NCBI RefSeq assembly: GCF_012328925.1
Contig: NZ_JAAXLS010000001.1
Coordinates: 496,001 to 560,000 of the forward strand
Length of the DNA: 64,000 nucleotides
Source of the DNA: Amycolatopsis acididurans
GTDB lineage: Bacteria > Actinomycetota > Actinomycetes > Mycobacteriales > Pseudonocardiaceae
Direction of reading: 5' to 3'
Below are positions 43,821 to 53,085 of the stretch, one piece after another. The notes under the pieces are model-generated. The model saw only the letters and a list, made by a program, of their open reading frames with translations. It ran no database searches and was not told the DNA's origin. A program made the translations under genes and the position numbers. Numbering within the stretch: the stretch's first letter is position 1; each line of letters begins with the position of its first letter.

Positions 43821-44426
43821 CTAGAGCAGCCAGCGGTTGTCGCGCACGAGTTCCGCCCAGCGGCGGCCCAGACCCCAGGTGTTGCCCGCGTACGCGGCGG
43901 CGAGCACGATCAGCACGACCGCGTACACGAAGTGATAGTCGATGATCGGATTGGTGGAATGCGTCGCCTGCCCGGCCTCGTTGACCTTCGCCAGCGGCCA
44001 TTCGGCGATCCACATCAGCGCCAGCATCGCGGTTCCGGCGATCGCCGAGATGCGCAGGCCCACGCCGAACAGCACGGCCAGGCCGATGGCCAGCAGGCCG
44101 ATCATGAACAGCCAGTCGGCCCAGGGCTGCCCGGCCCAGGAGCGCAGGGTGCTCGCCAGCGGGCCGACGTTGACGGTGCTCAGGTAATTCCGGGTGGGGG
44201 AGCCGCCGTTGATCCAGGCGTTCTGGCTGGTCGTGGAGTAACCCCAGCCGAACGTCTTGTCGAAGAAGGCCCACAGGAACACCAGGCCGGTGACGATGCG
44301 CAGGAACGCCATGGCCTGCGCGGCGATCGGGGTCATCACGGCGCCGTGTACCGGCGCGGTCTCCGCGGCGCGTTGCCGCGGAATTTGCATGGCAGAAGTA
44401 AGCTTCGGCTCATCGTGCACGGACAT
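43821..44426 (-). CDS. DoxX-family membrane protein
   Basis: The 201-residue product has a 35-residue cytoplasmic start and four hydrophobic helices, with FLRIVTGLVFLWAFFDKTFGWG in helix 1. This is the pattern of DoxX/DoxD proteins (thiosulfate:quinone oxidoreductase subunit and the MSMEG redox-stress relatives). The extended extracytoplasmic loop after helix 1 resembles DoxD-type members. AAGGAGA lies five bases before the ATG. It diverges from the first universal stress gene, and the DosR-like boxes between them are spaced correctly for this promoter too (-10 CAGACT, complement of 44465-44470). Confidence 0.8.
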   Translation of the reverse strand: MSVHDEPKLTSAMQIPRQRAAETAPVHGAVMTPIAAQAMAFLRIVTGLVFLWAFFDKTFGWGYSTTSQNAWINGGSPTRNYLSTVNVGPLASTLRSWAGQPWADWLFMIGLLAIGLAVLFGVGLRISAIAGTAMLALMWIAEWPLAKVNEAGQATHSTNPIIDYHFVYAVVLIVLAAAYAGNTWGLGRRWAELVRDNRWLL

Positions 44427-44494
44427 CGCGGTCTCCTTGACTGAGTTTTTCCGCTAGCGCGCCGAGTCTGTGGCGGGCCGAGCGAAACCGTCTG

Positions 44495-44559
44495 GGGGAC
44501 AAGGTCCTTTCGCCAGGGGCCGAACGCCAGCCGTATCCCGGGCCCGCGCTTCCTACTGT
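44495..44559 (+). promoter_or_regulatory. tandem DosR-like boxes and -10 of the first universal stress gene
   Basis: Box 1 GGGGACAAGGTCC (44495-44507) and box 2 GGGGCCGAACGCC (44516-44528) start 21 bp apart. The -10 TACTGT (44554-44559), inside CCTACTGTCGG, begins after 25 further bases. The same geometry is found at several other promoters in the window. Confidence 0.7.
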
Positions 44560-44594
44560 CGGTGGAGACAGAGCCGATTGAGGAGTTGAGCGCA

Positions 44595-45479
44595 GTGTCG
44601 GGGTATTCCGCGGGACCGATCGTGGTGGGCGTCGACGGGTCGGACTCGGCGTCGCATGCGGCGCGGTGGGCGGCCGCGGAAGCCGCCGGCCGCGGCCGGG
44701 AACTGGTGCTGGTCCACGCCGTGGAGGAGGTTTCGCTGTCGCTGCGCATCGAACGGTTGCGCGACGCGGCGCGGCTGCGGGGGAAGCGGGTGCTGCAGGC
44801 GGCTCAGGAGTCGGTGCGTGAGGTGGCGCCCGGGCTTACGCCGCGCCTGCTGCTCAGCGAGCAGGGCGCCCCGGCGGCGCTGCTGGAGCACGCGGGGTCC
44901 GCGAGCCTGATCGTGACGGGCGCGCGGGGATTGGGCCCGCAGGGCCGGTTCATGACGGGCTCGGTGCCCTTCGCCGTCGCGACGCACGCGTCGTGCCCGG
45001 TGGCGGTGATCCGCGGGCACACCGGCGAGGCCGCGCCGCCGGCGGAGGGACCGGTCGTGCTCGGCGTCGATGCCGGCCCCTCCAGCGAGGAGGCGATCGC
45101 GATCGCGTTCGAGGAAGCGGCGTGGCGCGGCGCTCCGCTGCTCGCGGTGCGCTGCTGGAACGACACCTTCCTCGTCGCGGTGTACGAGGAGATGCGCTGG
45201 ACCCTGGACCGGTCCGCGCTCGAGGCCGCGGAACGGGAGATGCTGGCGCAGTCGCTGGCGGGCTGGGAACAGAAGTATCCGAACGTGGCCGTCGAGCAGC
45301 GGGTCGTGCGCGGACGGCCGGCCGAGGAGCTGGTCGCGGCCGGGGACGGGGCGCGGATGCTCGTCGTGGGCAGCCGCGGTCTCGGCGGAGTGGCCGGGAT
45401 GTTCCTGGGTTCGACCAGCCAGCGTGTGGTCTCCGCCGCGCACTGCCCGGTGCTGGTCGCCCGGCACCGCGCCGGGTGA
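44595..45479 (+). CDS. tandem universal stress protein (1)
   Basis: The 294-residue product carries two Usp domains. Each has the opening [11 protein letters not shown] / VVLGVDAGPS and the ATP-binding end G-2-G-9-G-S/T (domain 2: GSRGLGGVAGMFLGSTS). Domain 1 ends with GARGLGPQGRFMTGSV. Such ATP-binding tandem Usps accumulate in dormancy in mycobacteria (Rv2005c, Rv2623 type). The GTG at 44595 is preferred because GAGGAG lies nine bases upstream and the predicted transcript starts near 44566; a GTG at 44562 would lie before that point. Confidence 0.88.
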   Translation: MSGYSAGPIVVGVDGSDSASHAARWAAAEAAGRGRELVLVHAVEEVSLSLRIERLRDAARLRGKRVLQAAQESVREVAPGLTPRLLLSEQGAPAALLEHAGSASLIVTGARGLGPQGRFMTGSVPFAVATHASCPVAVIRGHTGEAAPPAEGPVVLGVDAGPSSEEAIAIAFEEAAWRGAPLLAVRCWNDTFLVAVYEEMRWTLDRSALEAAEREMLAQSLAGWEQKYPNVAVEQRVVRGRPAEELVAAGDGARMLVVGSRGLGGVAGMFLGSTSQRVVSAAHCPVLVARHRAG

Positions 45480-45544
45480 GGGACCGAAGTCCTCACCTTG
45501 GGGGACGGTTGGCCGCTGCCCGCTGGGCAAGGCCTTCCTAACGT
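45480..45544 (+). promoter_or_regulatory. tandem DosR-like boxes and -10 of the USP2 operon
   Basis: GGGACCGAAGTCC (45480-45492) and GGGACGGTTGGCC (45502-45514) start 22 bp apart. The second has the GGGACnnnnGGCC form of the classical hspX site. The -10 TAACGT (45539-45544) in CCTAACGTCGG follows after 24 bases. It drives USP2, phosphoketolase, the acyl-CoA synthetase fusion and acetate kinase. Confidence 0.75.
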
Positions 45545-45608
45545 CGGTTCCGGGGAAAGCGGGCGTAATCGAGCACGGCGTCGCGGTGGCCGGGCAGGGA
45601 GCGAAACG

Positions 45609-46505
45609 ATGAGTGAGACGACGGACGCGATCGTGGTCGGCGTGGACGGCTCGGGCACGGCCGCGGAGGCCGTGCGCTGGGCCGCCGCCATGGCGGGTTC
45701 GCGCAACCTGCGGCTGCATCTGCTGTTCGGGCTCAACCCGGCGCTGAGCACCTACGGCGGCGGTCTGCCCACGCTGGGGACCCTGATCGACGAGCTGGAC
45801 AAGTACGCCCAGGACGAGCTCGCCGCCGCGGTGAGGATCGCGCGCGAGGTGGACCCGTCGCTCACGGTGAGCACGTCCCGGCCGAACATCGCCCCGGTAC
45901 AGGCCCTGCTCGAGGTCTCGAAGACGGCCCGGACGATCGTGCTCGGCTCGCTGGGCCGCGGCGGATTCCGCGGCATGATGGCGGGCTCGACGGCGGTCGC
46001 GGTCGCCGCGCACGCGCAGTGCCCGGTGATCGTCGTGCGCCCTCGGCGCGACGCGCCGGTGCCCGCCGAGAGCCCCGTGGTGGCCGGTGTGGACGGTAGC
46101 GAGCTGAGCGAACGCGCGCTGGGGCTGGCTTTCGAGGAGGCGTCCTGGCGCAACGTGCCCCTGGTCGCCGTGCATTCGTGGAGCGACGCGGAGTACGTGA
46201 CGGCGCTGCCGATGAGTTTCGCGCTGCTGCAGCAGGAACCCGCCGCGCAGGAACAAAGCCGGGTGCTCGCCGAGAGCCTGGCGGGCTGGCAGGACAAATA
46301 CCCGGACGTGCGCGTGGAACGCGTGGTGGCACGGGACCGGCCGCGGCACCAGCTGCTCGAATGGTCGGCCAAGGCGCAGCTCGTCGTGGTCGGCAGCCGC
46401 GGGCGCGGCGGCTTCACGGGCCTGCTGCTCGGCTCCACCAGCCAGGCGTTGATCCACCACGCCGAATGCCCGGTGATGATCGTCCGCCCGGAGCGCGAGG
46501 CGTGA
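45609..46505 (+). CDS. tandem universal stress protein (2)
   Basis: This 298-residue protein with two Usp domains begins [11 protein letters not shown], and the second domain begins [11 protein letters not shown]. Both end in the GSRGRGGF-9-GST ATP-binding pattern ([32 protein letters not shown]), so both sites look intact. GGGAG is seven bases before the ATG. The stop overlaps the start of the phosphoketolase gene, making this the leader gene of a fermentation operon. Confidence 0.9.
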   Translation: MSETTDAIVVGVDGSGTAAEAVRWAAAMAGSRNLRLHLLFGLNPALSTYGGGLPTLGTLIDELDKYAQDELAAAVRIAREVDPSLTVSTSRPNIAPVQALLEVSKTARTIVLGSLGRGGFRGMMAGSTAVAVAAHAQCPVIVVRPRRDAPVPAESPVVAGVDGSELSERALGLAFEEASWRNVPLVAVHSWSDAEYVTALPMSFALLQQEPAAQEQSRVLAESLAGWQDKYPDVRVERVVARDRPRHQLLEWSAKAQLVVVGSRGRGGFTGLLLGSTSQALIHHAECPVMIVRPEREA

Positions 46506-48880
46506 CCGGCCCGCTGACCGCGGCCGAACTGTCCCAGGTGGACGCGTTGTGGCGGGCGGCGAACTACCTGACGGTGGGGCAGATCTACCTGCTGGACAAC
46601 CCGTTGCTGACCGAGCCGTTGCGGGCCGAGCACGTCAAACCGCGGCTGCTCGGCCACTGGGGCACCTCGCCGGGGCTCAATTTCCTGTACGCGCACTTCA
46701 ATCGCGCGATCGTGACGCACGATCTGAACGCGATGTTCGTGACCGGGCCCGGCCACGGCGGGCCCGCGCTGTTCGCCAACACCTGGCTGGAGGGCAGTTA
46801 TCCCGAGGTGGCGCCGGAGGTCTCGCAGGACGCCGAGGGGATGCGGGAACTGTTCCGGCAGTTCTCCTTCCCCGGCGGCGTGCCCAGCCATGTGGCGCCG
46901 CAGGTGCCCGGTTCGATCCACGAGGGTGGCGAACTGGGCTACTCGCTGGCACACGCCTTCGGGGCCGCGTTCGACAATCCGGACCTGCTCGTGGCGTGCG
47001 TGGTCGGCGACGGGGAGGCGGAGACGGGGCCGCTGGCGACCAGCTGGCACGCGACGAAGTTCCTCGACCCCGGCCGCGACGGCGTGGTACTGCCGATCCT
47101 GCACCTCAACGGGTACAAGATCGCCAACCCGACGATACTGGCGCGGCTGCCGCACGAGGAGCTGGACGAGCTGCTGCGCGGCTACGGCTACGCGCCGCAC
47201 TACGTCGAAGGTCACGAGCCCGCCGTTATGCACCAGGCCATGGCCGCGGTGCTGGACGAGGTGCTCGGCGAGATCGGGCGCATCAAGGAAGCTGGCTCCG
47301 GTGAGCGGCCACGCTGGCCGATGATCGTGCTGCGCAGCCCGAAAGGCTGGACCGGGCCGTCCGAAGTGGACGGTCTGCCGGTGGAGGGAACCTGGCGCGC
47401 GCATCAGGTTCCGCTGCCCGCCGTCCGCGAGCACCCACACCACCTGCGGTCGCTGGAACAGTGGCTGCGCTCCTACCGGCCCGAGGAACTGTTCGACGCC
47501 GACGGACGTCCGAAGGCCGCGGTGACGGCGCTCATGCCCAAGGCGGAACGCAGGATGGGCGCCAACCCGCACGCCAACGGCGGGCTGCTGCTGCGGCCCC
47601 TGCGACTGCCCGCCCTGCCCGCGGTGCCGGTGGCGTCCCCGGGCGCGACGGAGACCGAGCCGACCCGCGTGCTCGGCCAGTACCTGCGGGCCGTTTTCGA
47701 GGACAACGCCGAGCAACGCAACTTCCGGCTGTTCGGCCCGGACGAGACCGCGTCCAACCGGCTGGACGCGGTGTACGAGGCGACCGGAAAGCAGTGGCAG
47801 GCCGCGATCGAACCGGTCGACGAGCACCTGTCCAGGGACGGCCGCGTGCTGGAGGTGCTCTCGGAGCATCTGTGCCAGGGCTGGCTGGAGGGCTATCTGC
47901 TCACCGGCCGGCATGGCCTGTTCTCCTGCTACGAGGCCTTCGTGCACATCGTCGACTCGATGGTCAACCAGCACATCAAATGGCTGCGCGTGCACCGGCA
48001 ACTGCCGTGGCGGCGGCCCGTCGCGTCGCTGAACTACCTGCTGACCTCACACGTGTGGCGGCAGGACCACAACGGATTCTCCCATCAGGATCCCGGTTTC
48101 ATCGACCACGTGGCGAACAAGAGCAGCGAGGTGGTGCGTGTCTACCTCCCGCCGGACACGAACACGCTGCTCGCCGTCGCCGAGCACTGCCTGCGCAGCC
48201 GTGACTACGTCAACGTGATCGTCGCGGGCAAGAACGAGGCGCCGAACTGGCTCGGCGAAGAGGAAGCCGGACTGCACTGCGCCCGCGGCGCCGGCATCTG
48301 GGAATGGGCCAGCTCCCACACCGACCGCGAGCCGGATGTGGTGCTCGCCTGCGCGGGCGACGCGCCGACGATGGAGATCCTCGCGGCGGTGGCCCTGCTG
48401 CGGGAGCACCTTCCCGATCTCGCGGTGCGGGTGGTCAACGTGGTCGATCTGATGCGGCTGCAACCGGACACCGAGCACCCGCACGGGATGAGCGACCGCG
48501 AGTTCGACGCGCTGTTCACCCAGGACCGGCCGGTGATCTTCGCCTACCACGGCTATCCGTGGCTGATCCACCGCCTGTGCTACCGCCGCGCCAACCACGC
48601 CGAGCTGCACGTGCGCGGGTACAAGGAGCACGGCACCACCACGACACCGTTCGACATGCTGGTGCTCAACGACATGGACCGCTACCAGCTCGTCATCGAC
48701 GTGATCGACCGGGTACCCGGGCTGGTGCGCACGGCGGGCGGCGTGCGGCAGGAAATGGCCGAGATGCGCGCGCGGCACCAGCGGTGGATCCGCGAGCACG
48801 GCGAGGACCTGCCCGAGGTTCGCGAGTGGACGTGGCCCGGCGCGGGCGCCCGGGCGGGAGGAAGCCATGGCGCGCACTGA
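46502..48880 (+). CDS. xfp: phosphoketolase (xylulose-5-phosphate/fructose-6-phosphate)
   Basis: This 792-residue thiamine-diphosphate enzyme of normal length has family signatures [10 protein letters not shown], the TPP motif [15 protein letters not shown] and, toward the C-terminus, [13 protein letters not shown] with SNAGK-like [11 protein letters not shown]. It splits xylulose 5-phosphate (or fructose 6-phosphate) with inorganic phosphate into acetyl phosphate and a sugar phosphate. The GTG start overlaps the stop of USP2. Acetate kinase two genes downstream would convert the acetyl phosphate into ATP, so the operon makes sense as a non-oxidative energy route. Confidence 0.92.
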   Translation: MTGPLTAAELSQVDALWRAANYLTVGQIYLLDNPLLTEPLRAEHVKPRLLGHWGTSPGLNFLYAHFNRAIVTHDLNAMFVTGPGHGGPALFANTWLEGSYPEVAPEVSQDAEGMRELFRQFSFPGGVPSHVAPQVPGSIHEGGELGYSLAHAFGAAFDNPDLLVACVVGDGEAETGPLATSWHATKFLDPGRDGVVLPILHLNGYKIANPTILARLPHEELDELLRGYGYAPHYVEGHEPAVMHQAMAAVLDEVLGEIGRIKEAGSGERPRWPMIVLRSPKGWTGPSEVDGLPVEGTWRAHQVPLPAVREHPHHLRSLEQWLRSYRPEELFDADGRPKAAVTALMPKAERRMGANPHANGGLLLRPLRLPALPAVPVASPGATETEPTRVLGQYLRAVFEDNAEQRNFRLFGPDETASNRLDAVYEATGKQWQAAIEPVDEHLSRDGRVLEVLSEHLCQGWLEGYLLTGRHGLFSCYEAFVHIVDSMVNQHIKWLRVHRQLPWRRPVASLNYLLTSHVWRQDHNGFSHQDPGFIDHVANKSSEVVRVYLPPDTNTLLAVAEHCLRSRDYVNVIVAGKNEAPNWLGEEEAGLHCARGAGIWEWASSHTDREPDVVLACAGDAPTMEILAAVALLREHLPDLAVRVVNVVDLMRLQPDTEHPHGMSDREFDALFTQDRPVIFAYHGYPWLIHRLCYRRANHAELHVRGYKEHGTTTTPFDMLVLNDMDRYQLVIDVIDRVPGLVRTAGGVRQEMAEMRARHQRWIREHGEDLPEVREWTWPGAGARAGGSHGAH

Positions 48881-51503
48881 AAGCGGCTTCACCGCGGTAC
48901 TGGCCGACGGCGAGGTCGTGCTGGTGCGCCCGCTGCGGCCGCAGGACACCGCCGCGGTACTGGCGCTGCACCGGGGACTCGACGAGCACGACCGGTACCT
49001 GCGCTTCTTCGGCATCCCCGGCAACCTCGACGAGCTGAGCGCGCGCATCGCGGCCGAACCCGGGCCGCGGCACTGCGCCGTCGGCGCGTTCCGGCAGCGG
49101 GATCTGGTCGGGGTGGCGCATTACGAGGCCGGCGCGGAACCGACCGAGGCCGAGGTCGCGCTCACCGTGGACAGCCGCGCGCAGGCACACGGCGTCGGCA
49201 CCCTGCTGCTGGAGCATCTCGTCTCCCTCGCCCGCGCGCACGGCATCCGCCGGTTCACCGGCGAGGTGCTCGCCGAGAACGCGCGCATGGTGCGGGTTTT
49301 CAGTGATCTCGGGCTGCCGTACCGGATGACGCCGGGTGGCCCGGAACGCCAGTTCGTGCTCGATCTCGCACCGGGGGAGAGCTACTGGACCGCGCTCGCG
49401 GAACGGGAACGGCTCGCCGACGTGGCCAGCCTGGAATCGGCGCTGCGGCCACGTTCGGTCGTGGTGATCGGGGCGAGCCGGCGAAGCGGGTCGGTCGGGC
49501 ACGCGGTGCTGGCCAACCTGCTCGACGGCGGTTTCCCCGGCAAGCTGTTCGCGGTGAACCCGCACGCCACGGCGATCTCCGGCGTGCCCTGCGCGCCGTC
49601 GGTGGCCGAACTGCCCGAGTGTCCCGACCTCGCCGTCGTCTGCGTTCCCGCCGCGGCCGTGCCGGACGCGGTCGAGCAGTGCGGGAAGCTCGGTGTGCGG
49701 GCGGTCGTGGTGATCTCGGCCGGGCTGACCGGCACCGAGCTGGGCGAGCGGGTGGTGACGGCGGCCCGGACCTACGGCATGCGGCTGGTGGGACCGAACT
49801 GCATCGGGGTGGCCAACCCGGGGTCGCGGCTGAACGCGACGTTCGTGCCCGGTGCCGTTCCCGCGGGCCCCGTCGGCGTGGTCAGCCAGTCCGGCGGGTT
49901 CGCGATCGCGCTGCTGGAATCCCTGCGGCAGCTGGGGATCGGGCTGTCCAGTTTGGTCTCCACGGGCGACAAGTACGACGTCAGCGGCAACGATCTGCTC
50001 ATGTGGTGGCAGCGCGACACCGGCACCGGGATCGCGGTGCTCTACCTGGAGTCCTTCGGTAATCCGCGCAAATTCGGGCGGCTGGCCCGCATGCTCGCAC
50101 GGGAGAAACCGGTGCTGGCGATCCGCACCGGGGACACCGAGATCGCCCGGCGGGCGGCCGCGTCGCACACCGCCGCGGCCGCGACCCCGGCGGTGACCAG
50201 GGACGCGCTCTACGAGCAGGCCGGGGTGATCGCCGTCGACACGATCAGCGAACTGGTCGAAACCGTGGCCGCGCTGTCCTGGCAGCCGCTGCCCGCGGGC
50301 AACCGGGTCGCGGTGATCAGCAACGCGGGCGGCGCCGGCGTGCTCGCCGCGGACGCGTGTGCCCGGCACGGTCTGGTGCTGCCCGACATCGGGGAGGAGA
50401 CCAGGGCCGCGCTGCGCGCATTGCTGCCCGATCAGGCGTCGGTGCGCAATCCGATCGACACCACGGCGGCCGTGGACGCGGCGCTGTTCGGTTCCTGTCT
50501 GGACTTGCTGCTCGCCGATCCGGCGGTCGACGCGGTGCTCGCCGCGACCGTGCCCACGGCACTGGGCGACCCGATGGCCGCCGTGGCGCAACGGGTACGG
50601 GCCTGCGCCAAGCCGGTGCTGGCCGTACGGCTCGGGCAGCTCGCACACGTCGAGCCGCTCGCCGACGAGCACGGACCCGCGACCGCGAGCTACAGCGACC
50701 CCGCGGACGCCGCGGCGGCGCTCGGGCACGTGGCCCGCTACGCGCGGTGGCGTGCGACACCGGAGGGCGTCGCACCGGAGCTGTCCGATGTGGACCCCGC
50801 CCGCGCGGTGTCGCTGATCCGCTCCTATCTCGCACAAGGGCGCCGGTGGCTGGCGCCGCTCGAGGTCGTGGACGTGCTGGGCTGCTTCGGCATTCCGCTC
50901 GCCGAGACCCGCTACGCCGAGGACGAGGACGCCGCCGCGACCGTGTTCCGCGAGCTGAACCGGCCGCTGGCGATGAAGGCCGACGTGGAAGGCCTGCTGC
51001 ACAAGAGCGCCGCGGGTGGCGTGGTGCTCGACGTCGGCGACGAGACCGCCGCGCGTGACGTCGTGCGCGACTGGCGGCGCAAGTTCGGCGCGGGCTGGCG
51101 CGGCGCGGTGCTGCAGCCGATGGCCGCCCGTGGCCGGGAACTGCTCGTGGGCATCCATGCCGACGAGACGTTCGGGCCGCTGGTCGTGTTCGGACTCGGC
51201 GGCACCGACACCGATCTGGTGGCCGACCGGACCGCCCGGCTCGCACCACTGACCACCGCCGACGCCGACCGCCTGCTGGAGGGCCTGCGCTCGTCGGCGA
51301 AACTGTTCGACGGCCTCGACCGGGACGCGGTCCGGGATGTCGTGCTGCGCATCAGCCGGCTCGCGGAACTGCTGCCCGAGGTCGCCGAACTGGACCTGAA
51401 TCCATTGCTGAGCACCGGATCCGGGGCCGTCGTGCTCGACGCCCGGATCCGGATCGAGCCCCGCACCGGCGCGGATCCGTTCCTGCGCCGGCTGCGGACC
51501 TGA
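48867..51503 (+). CDS. GNAT acetyltransferase-ADP-forming acyl-CoA synthetase fusion
   Basis: The 878-residue product has an N-terminal GNAT domain (about 1-175, with the acetyl-CoA loop [16 protein letters not shown]). A CoA-binding domain follows (from [11 protein letters not shown] near 195), then succinyl-CoA-ligase-like domains and a C-terminal ATP-grasp domain ([16 protein letters not shown]). This is the order of actinobacterial protein lysine acetyltransferases, reversed from Salmonella Pat. His434 (SHTAAAA) keeps the phosphorylatable His that is lost in regulatory Pat proteins, so the ligase half may be active. It overlaps phosphoketolase by 14 bases and may either acetylate metabolic enzymes or interconvert acetyl-CoA and acetate. 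Confidence 0.85.
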   Translation: MARTESGFTAVLADGEVVLVRPLRPQDTAAVLALHRGLDEHDRYLRFFGIPGNLDELSARIAAEPGPRHCAVGAFRQRDLVGVAHYEAGAEPTEAEVALTVDSRAQAHGVGTLLLEHLVSLARAHGIRRFTGEVLAENARMVRVFSDLGLPYRMTPGGPERQFVLDLAPGESYWTALAERERLADVASLESALRPRSVVVIGASRRSGSVGHAVLANLLDGGFPGKLFAVNPHATAISGVPCAPSVAELPECPDLAVVCVPAAAVPDAVEQCGKLGVRAVVVISAGLTGTELGERVVTAARTYGMRLVGPNCIGVANPGSRLNATFVPGAVPAGPVGVVSQSGGFAIALLESLRQLGIGLSSLVSTGDKYDVSGNDLLMWWQRDTGTGIAVLYLESFGNPRKFGRLARMLAREKPVLAIRTGDTEIARRAAASHTAAAATPAVTRDALYEQAGVIAVDTISELVETVAALSWQPLPAGNRVAVISNAGGAGVLAADACARHGLVLPDIGEETRAALRALLPDQASVRNPIDTTAAVDAALFGSCLDLLLADPAVDAVLAATVPTALGDPMAAVAQRVRACAKPVLAVRLGQLAHVEPLADEHGPATASYSDPADAAAALGHVARYARWRATPEGVAPELSDVDPARAVSLIRSYLAQGRRWLAPLEVVDVLGCFGIPLAETRYAEDEDAAATVFRELNRPLAMKADVEGLLHKSAAGGVVLDVGDETAARDVVRDWRRKFGAGWRGAVLQPMAARGRELLVGIHADETFGPLVVFGLGGTDTDLVADRTARLAPLTTADADRLLEGLRSSAKLFDGLDRDAVRDVVLRISRLAELLPEVAELDLNPLLSTGSGAVVLDARIRIEPRTGADPFLRRLRT

Positions 51504-51511
51504 GGACGACC

Positions 51512-52630
51512 ATGCGCGTGCTGACGCTGAACCCCGGTTCCTCCAGCATGAAGGCGGCGTTGATCGAGGACGGGACGACGGTGGGCGTCCAGACCTGGGA
51601 CGCCGCCGACGCCGTGGCCGACGACCGCGCGGTGCGGGCGGCGGTCCGGCGCTGGGGACGGCCCGACGCGGCCGCCGTCCGGTTCGTCCACGGAGGTTCC
51701 CGGCCGGGTCCCGCGCTGGTCGACGACAGGCTGCTGCGGCAACTGGAACGCCTCGGTTCGCTCGCGCCACTGCATCAGCCGCTGTCGGCCGGAATCGCCC
51801 GGCTGGTCCGTGTCACACTGCCCGACCTGCCCGTCGTGGCCTGCTTCGACACCTCATTCCACAGTGGACTTCCCGAGGCGGCGTCGAAGTACCCGCTGCC
51901 GAAGGCCTGGACGGCGCAGAACCGGTTACGCCGCTACGGGTTCCACGGCCTGTCGTGCCAGTACGCCACGCGGCGCTGTGCGGAGCTGCTGGCCGACGAC
52001 GGCCTGCGCATACTGTGCTGCCACATCGGTTCCGGTGTTTCGGTGACGGCGATCCGCGCCGGTGCCAGCGCCGACACCTCGATGGGTTTCACTCCGCTGG
52101 AGGGTGCCGCGATGGCGACACGCTCGGGTTCGGTGGATCCGGGACTGCTGCTGTACCTGCTGGGCACCGGGGACATGGACCTACCGCGCCTGACCGACGC
52201 GCTCTACCACCGTTCGGGGCTGGCCGGCATGACCGGTACCAGCGGGGATTTCCGGGAGATCCTGGCCGCCCGGGCATCGGGCGACCGCGACGCGGGCGCC
52301 GCCGTGGAGGTGTACCTGCACCGGCTGCGGCGCGAGATCGGGGCGGCGGCGATGAGCCTGGACCGGCTGGACGCGGTCGTGTTCACCGGCGGGGTGGCCG
52401 AGCACCAGCCCTGGCTGCTGGCCGAACTGACCGACGGGCTTTCCGTGCTGGGACTGGAAATCGACGCGGGCCGGCTGCGCAACGCCGGCGACCGGGTCAT
52501 CAGCCCGGACGGCGCAGCGGTCACCCTGCTCAGCATCACGGCCAGGGAGGACCTCGAACTCGCCCGGGCGGCGACGGCGCTCGTGCTCAGCGGCCGGGCA
52601 CCAGGTGCACGAGAAGGTCGCGCCAGCTGA
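51512..52630 (+). CDS. ackA: acetate kinase
   Basis: The 372-residue product has the ASKHA acetokinase motifs: LTLNPGSSSMKAAL at the start, FDTSFHSGLPEAASKYPLP, GFHGLSCQYA, CHIGSGVSVTAI and TGGVAEHQPW. It catalyses acetyl phosphate + ADP to acetate + ATP. It is slightly shorter than the usual 395-400 residues. It is the last gene of the USP2-phosphoketolase operon, converting the phosphoketolase product to ATP. Its final 44 bases overlap the convergent CBS gene. Confidence 0.92.
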   Translation: MRVLTLNPGSSSMKAALIEDGTTVGVQTWDAADAVADDRAVRAAVRRWGRPDAAAVRFVHGGSRPGPALVDDRLLRQLERLGSLAPLHQPLSAGIARLVRVTLPDLPVVACFDTSFHSGLPEAASKYPLPKAWTAQNRLRRYGFHGLSCQYATRRCAELLADDGLRILCCHIGSGVSVTAIRAGASADTSMGFTPLEGAAMATRSGSVDPGLLLYLLGTGDMDLPRLTDALYHRSGLAGMTGTSGDFREILAARASGDRDAGAAVEVYLHRLRREIGAAAMSLDRLDAVVFTGGVAEHQPWLLAELTDGLSVLGLEIDAGRLRNAGDRVISPDGAAVTLLSITAREDLELARAATALVLSGRAPGAREGRAS

Positions 52631-53006
52631 TGATCCCGACCACCCGGCCGTCGGCATCGGTGACCGGCAGGCACCGCTGGCGCGCGTCGACCATGGTCGC
52701 GGCCACTTCGGACAGGTCCGCGTCGGGCGTGACCGTTCCGGGGTTGTCCCGCATCACCTCGCACACCGAACGCGCGTGCAGCCCGGCCGTCGCCCCGCCC
52801 TCGGGAGTGGCTTCCCCCCGGGCACCGGCGACGAACCGGGCGCGGCCGAGATCGGCCTCGGTCACCACGCCGCGCAGATGACCCCCGGCCGTGAGGACGG
52901 GCAGGGTCGTGAAACCACGCTCCATCATCAGGGCCGCGGCTTCCTCGATGCTCGCGTCGCCGGTGACTCCGTAGACGGGCTTGGTCATGATCTCCGCTGC
53001 TCGCAT
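52587..53006 (-). CDS. CBS-domain pair protein, Hrp1-like
   Basis: This 139-residue protein consists only of two CBS domains: AAEIMTKPVYGVTGDASIEEAA with GFTTLPVL, and VCEVMRDNPGTVTPDADL with RCLPVTDADGRVVGIISWRDL. It is the size of hypoxic response protein 1 of Mycobacterium tuberculosis, another DosR target. CBS pairs bind adenine nucleotides, but the partner here is not known. No ribosome site precedes the ATG, and a predicted -10 (GATGCT) lies only seven bases upstream, so the messenger may be leaderless. Confidence 0.85.
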   Translation of the reverse strand: MRAAEIMTKPVYGVTGDASIEEAAALMMERGFTTLPVLTAGGHLRGVVTEADLGRARFVAGARGEATPEGGATAGLHARSVCEVMRDNPGTVTPDADLSEVAATMVDARQRCLPVTDADGRVVGIISWRDLLVHLVPGR

Positions 53007-53012
53007 GATCCG

Positions 53013-53079
53013 AGCATCCCCCGCCGGCGCGCGCCGGGCACAGGGCAGAACGGGCTCGACGGGCGAGGACGAAATGCCC
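53013..53079 (-). promoter_or_regulatory. tandem DosR-like boxes of the CBS gene
   Basis: On the minus strand GGGCATTTCGTCC (53079-53067) and GAGCCCGTTCTGC (53057-53045) start 22 bp apart. The -10 GATGCT (53018-53013), followed by CGG, lies 26 bases further on. The predicted transcript starts at or next to the ATG at 53006. Confidence 0.55.
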
Positions 53080-53085
53080 TTCGCG

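Noticed and set aside
48693..51770. A 1,025-codon minus-strand frame opposite the synthetase fusion
   Set aside because: Arg/Gly/His-rich shadow of clearly coding + strand sequence with phosphohistidine and ATP-grasp motifs.
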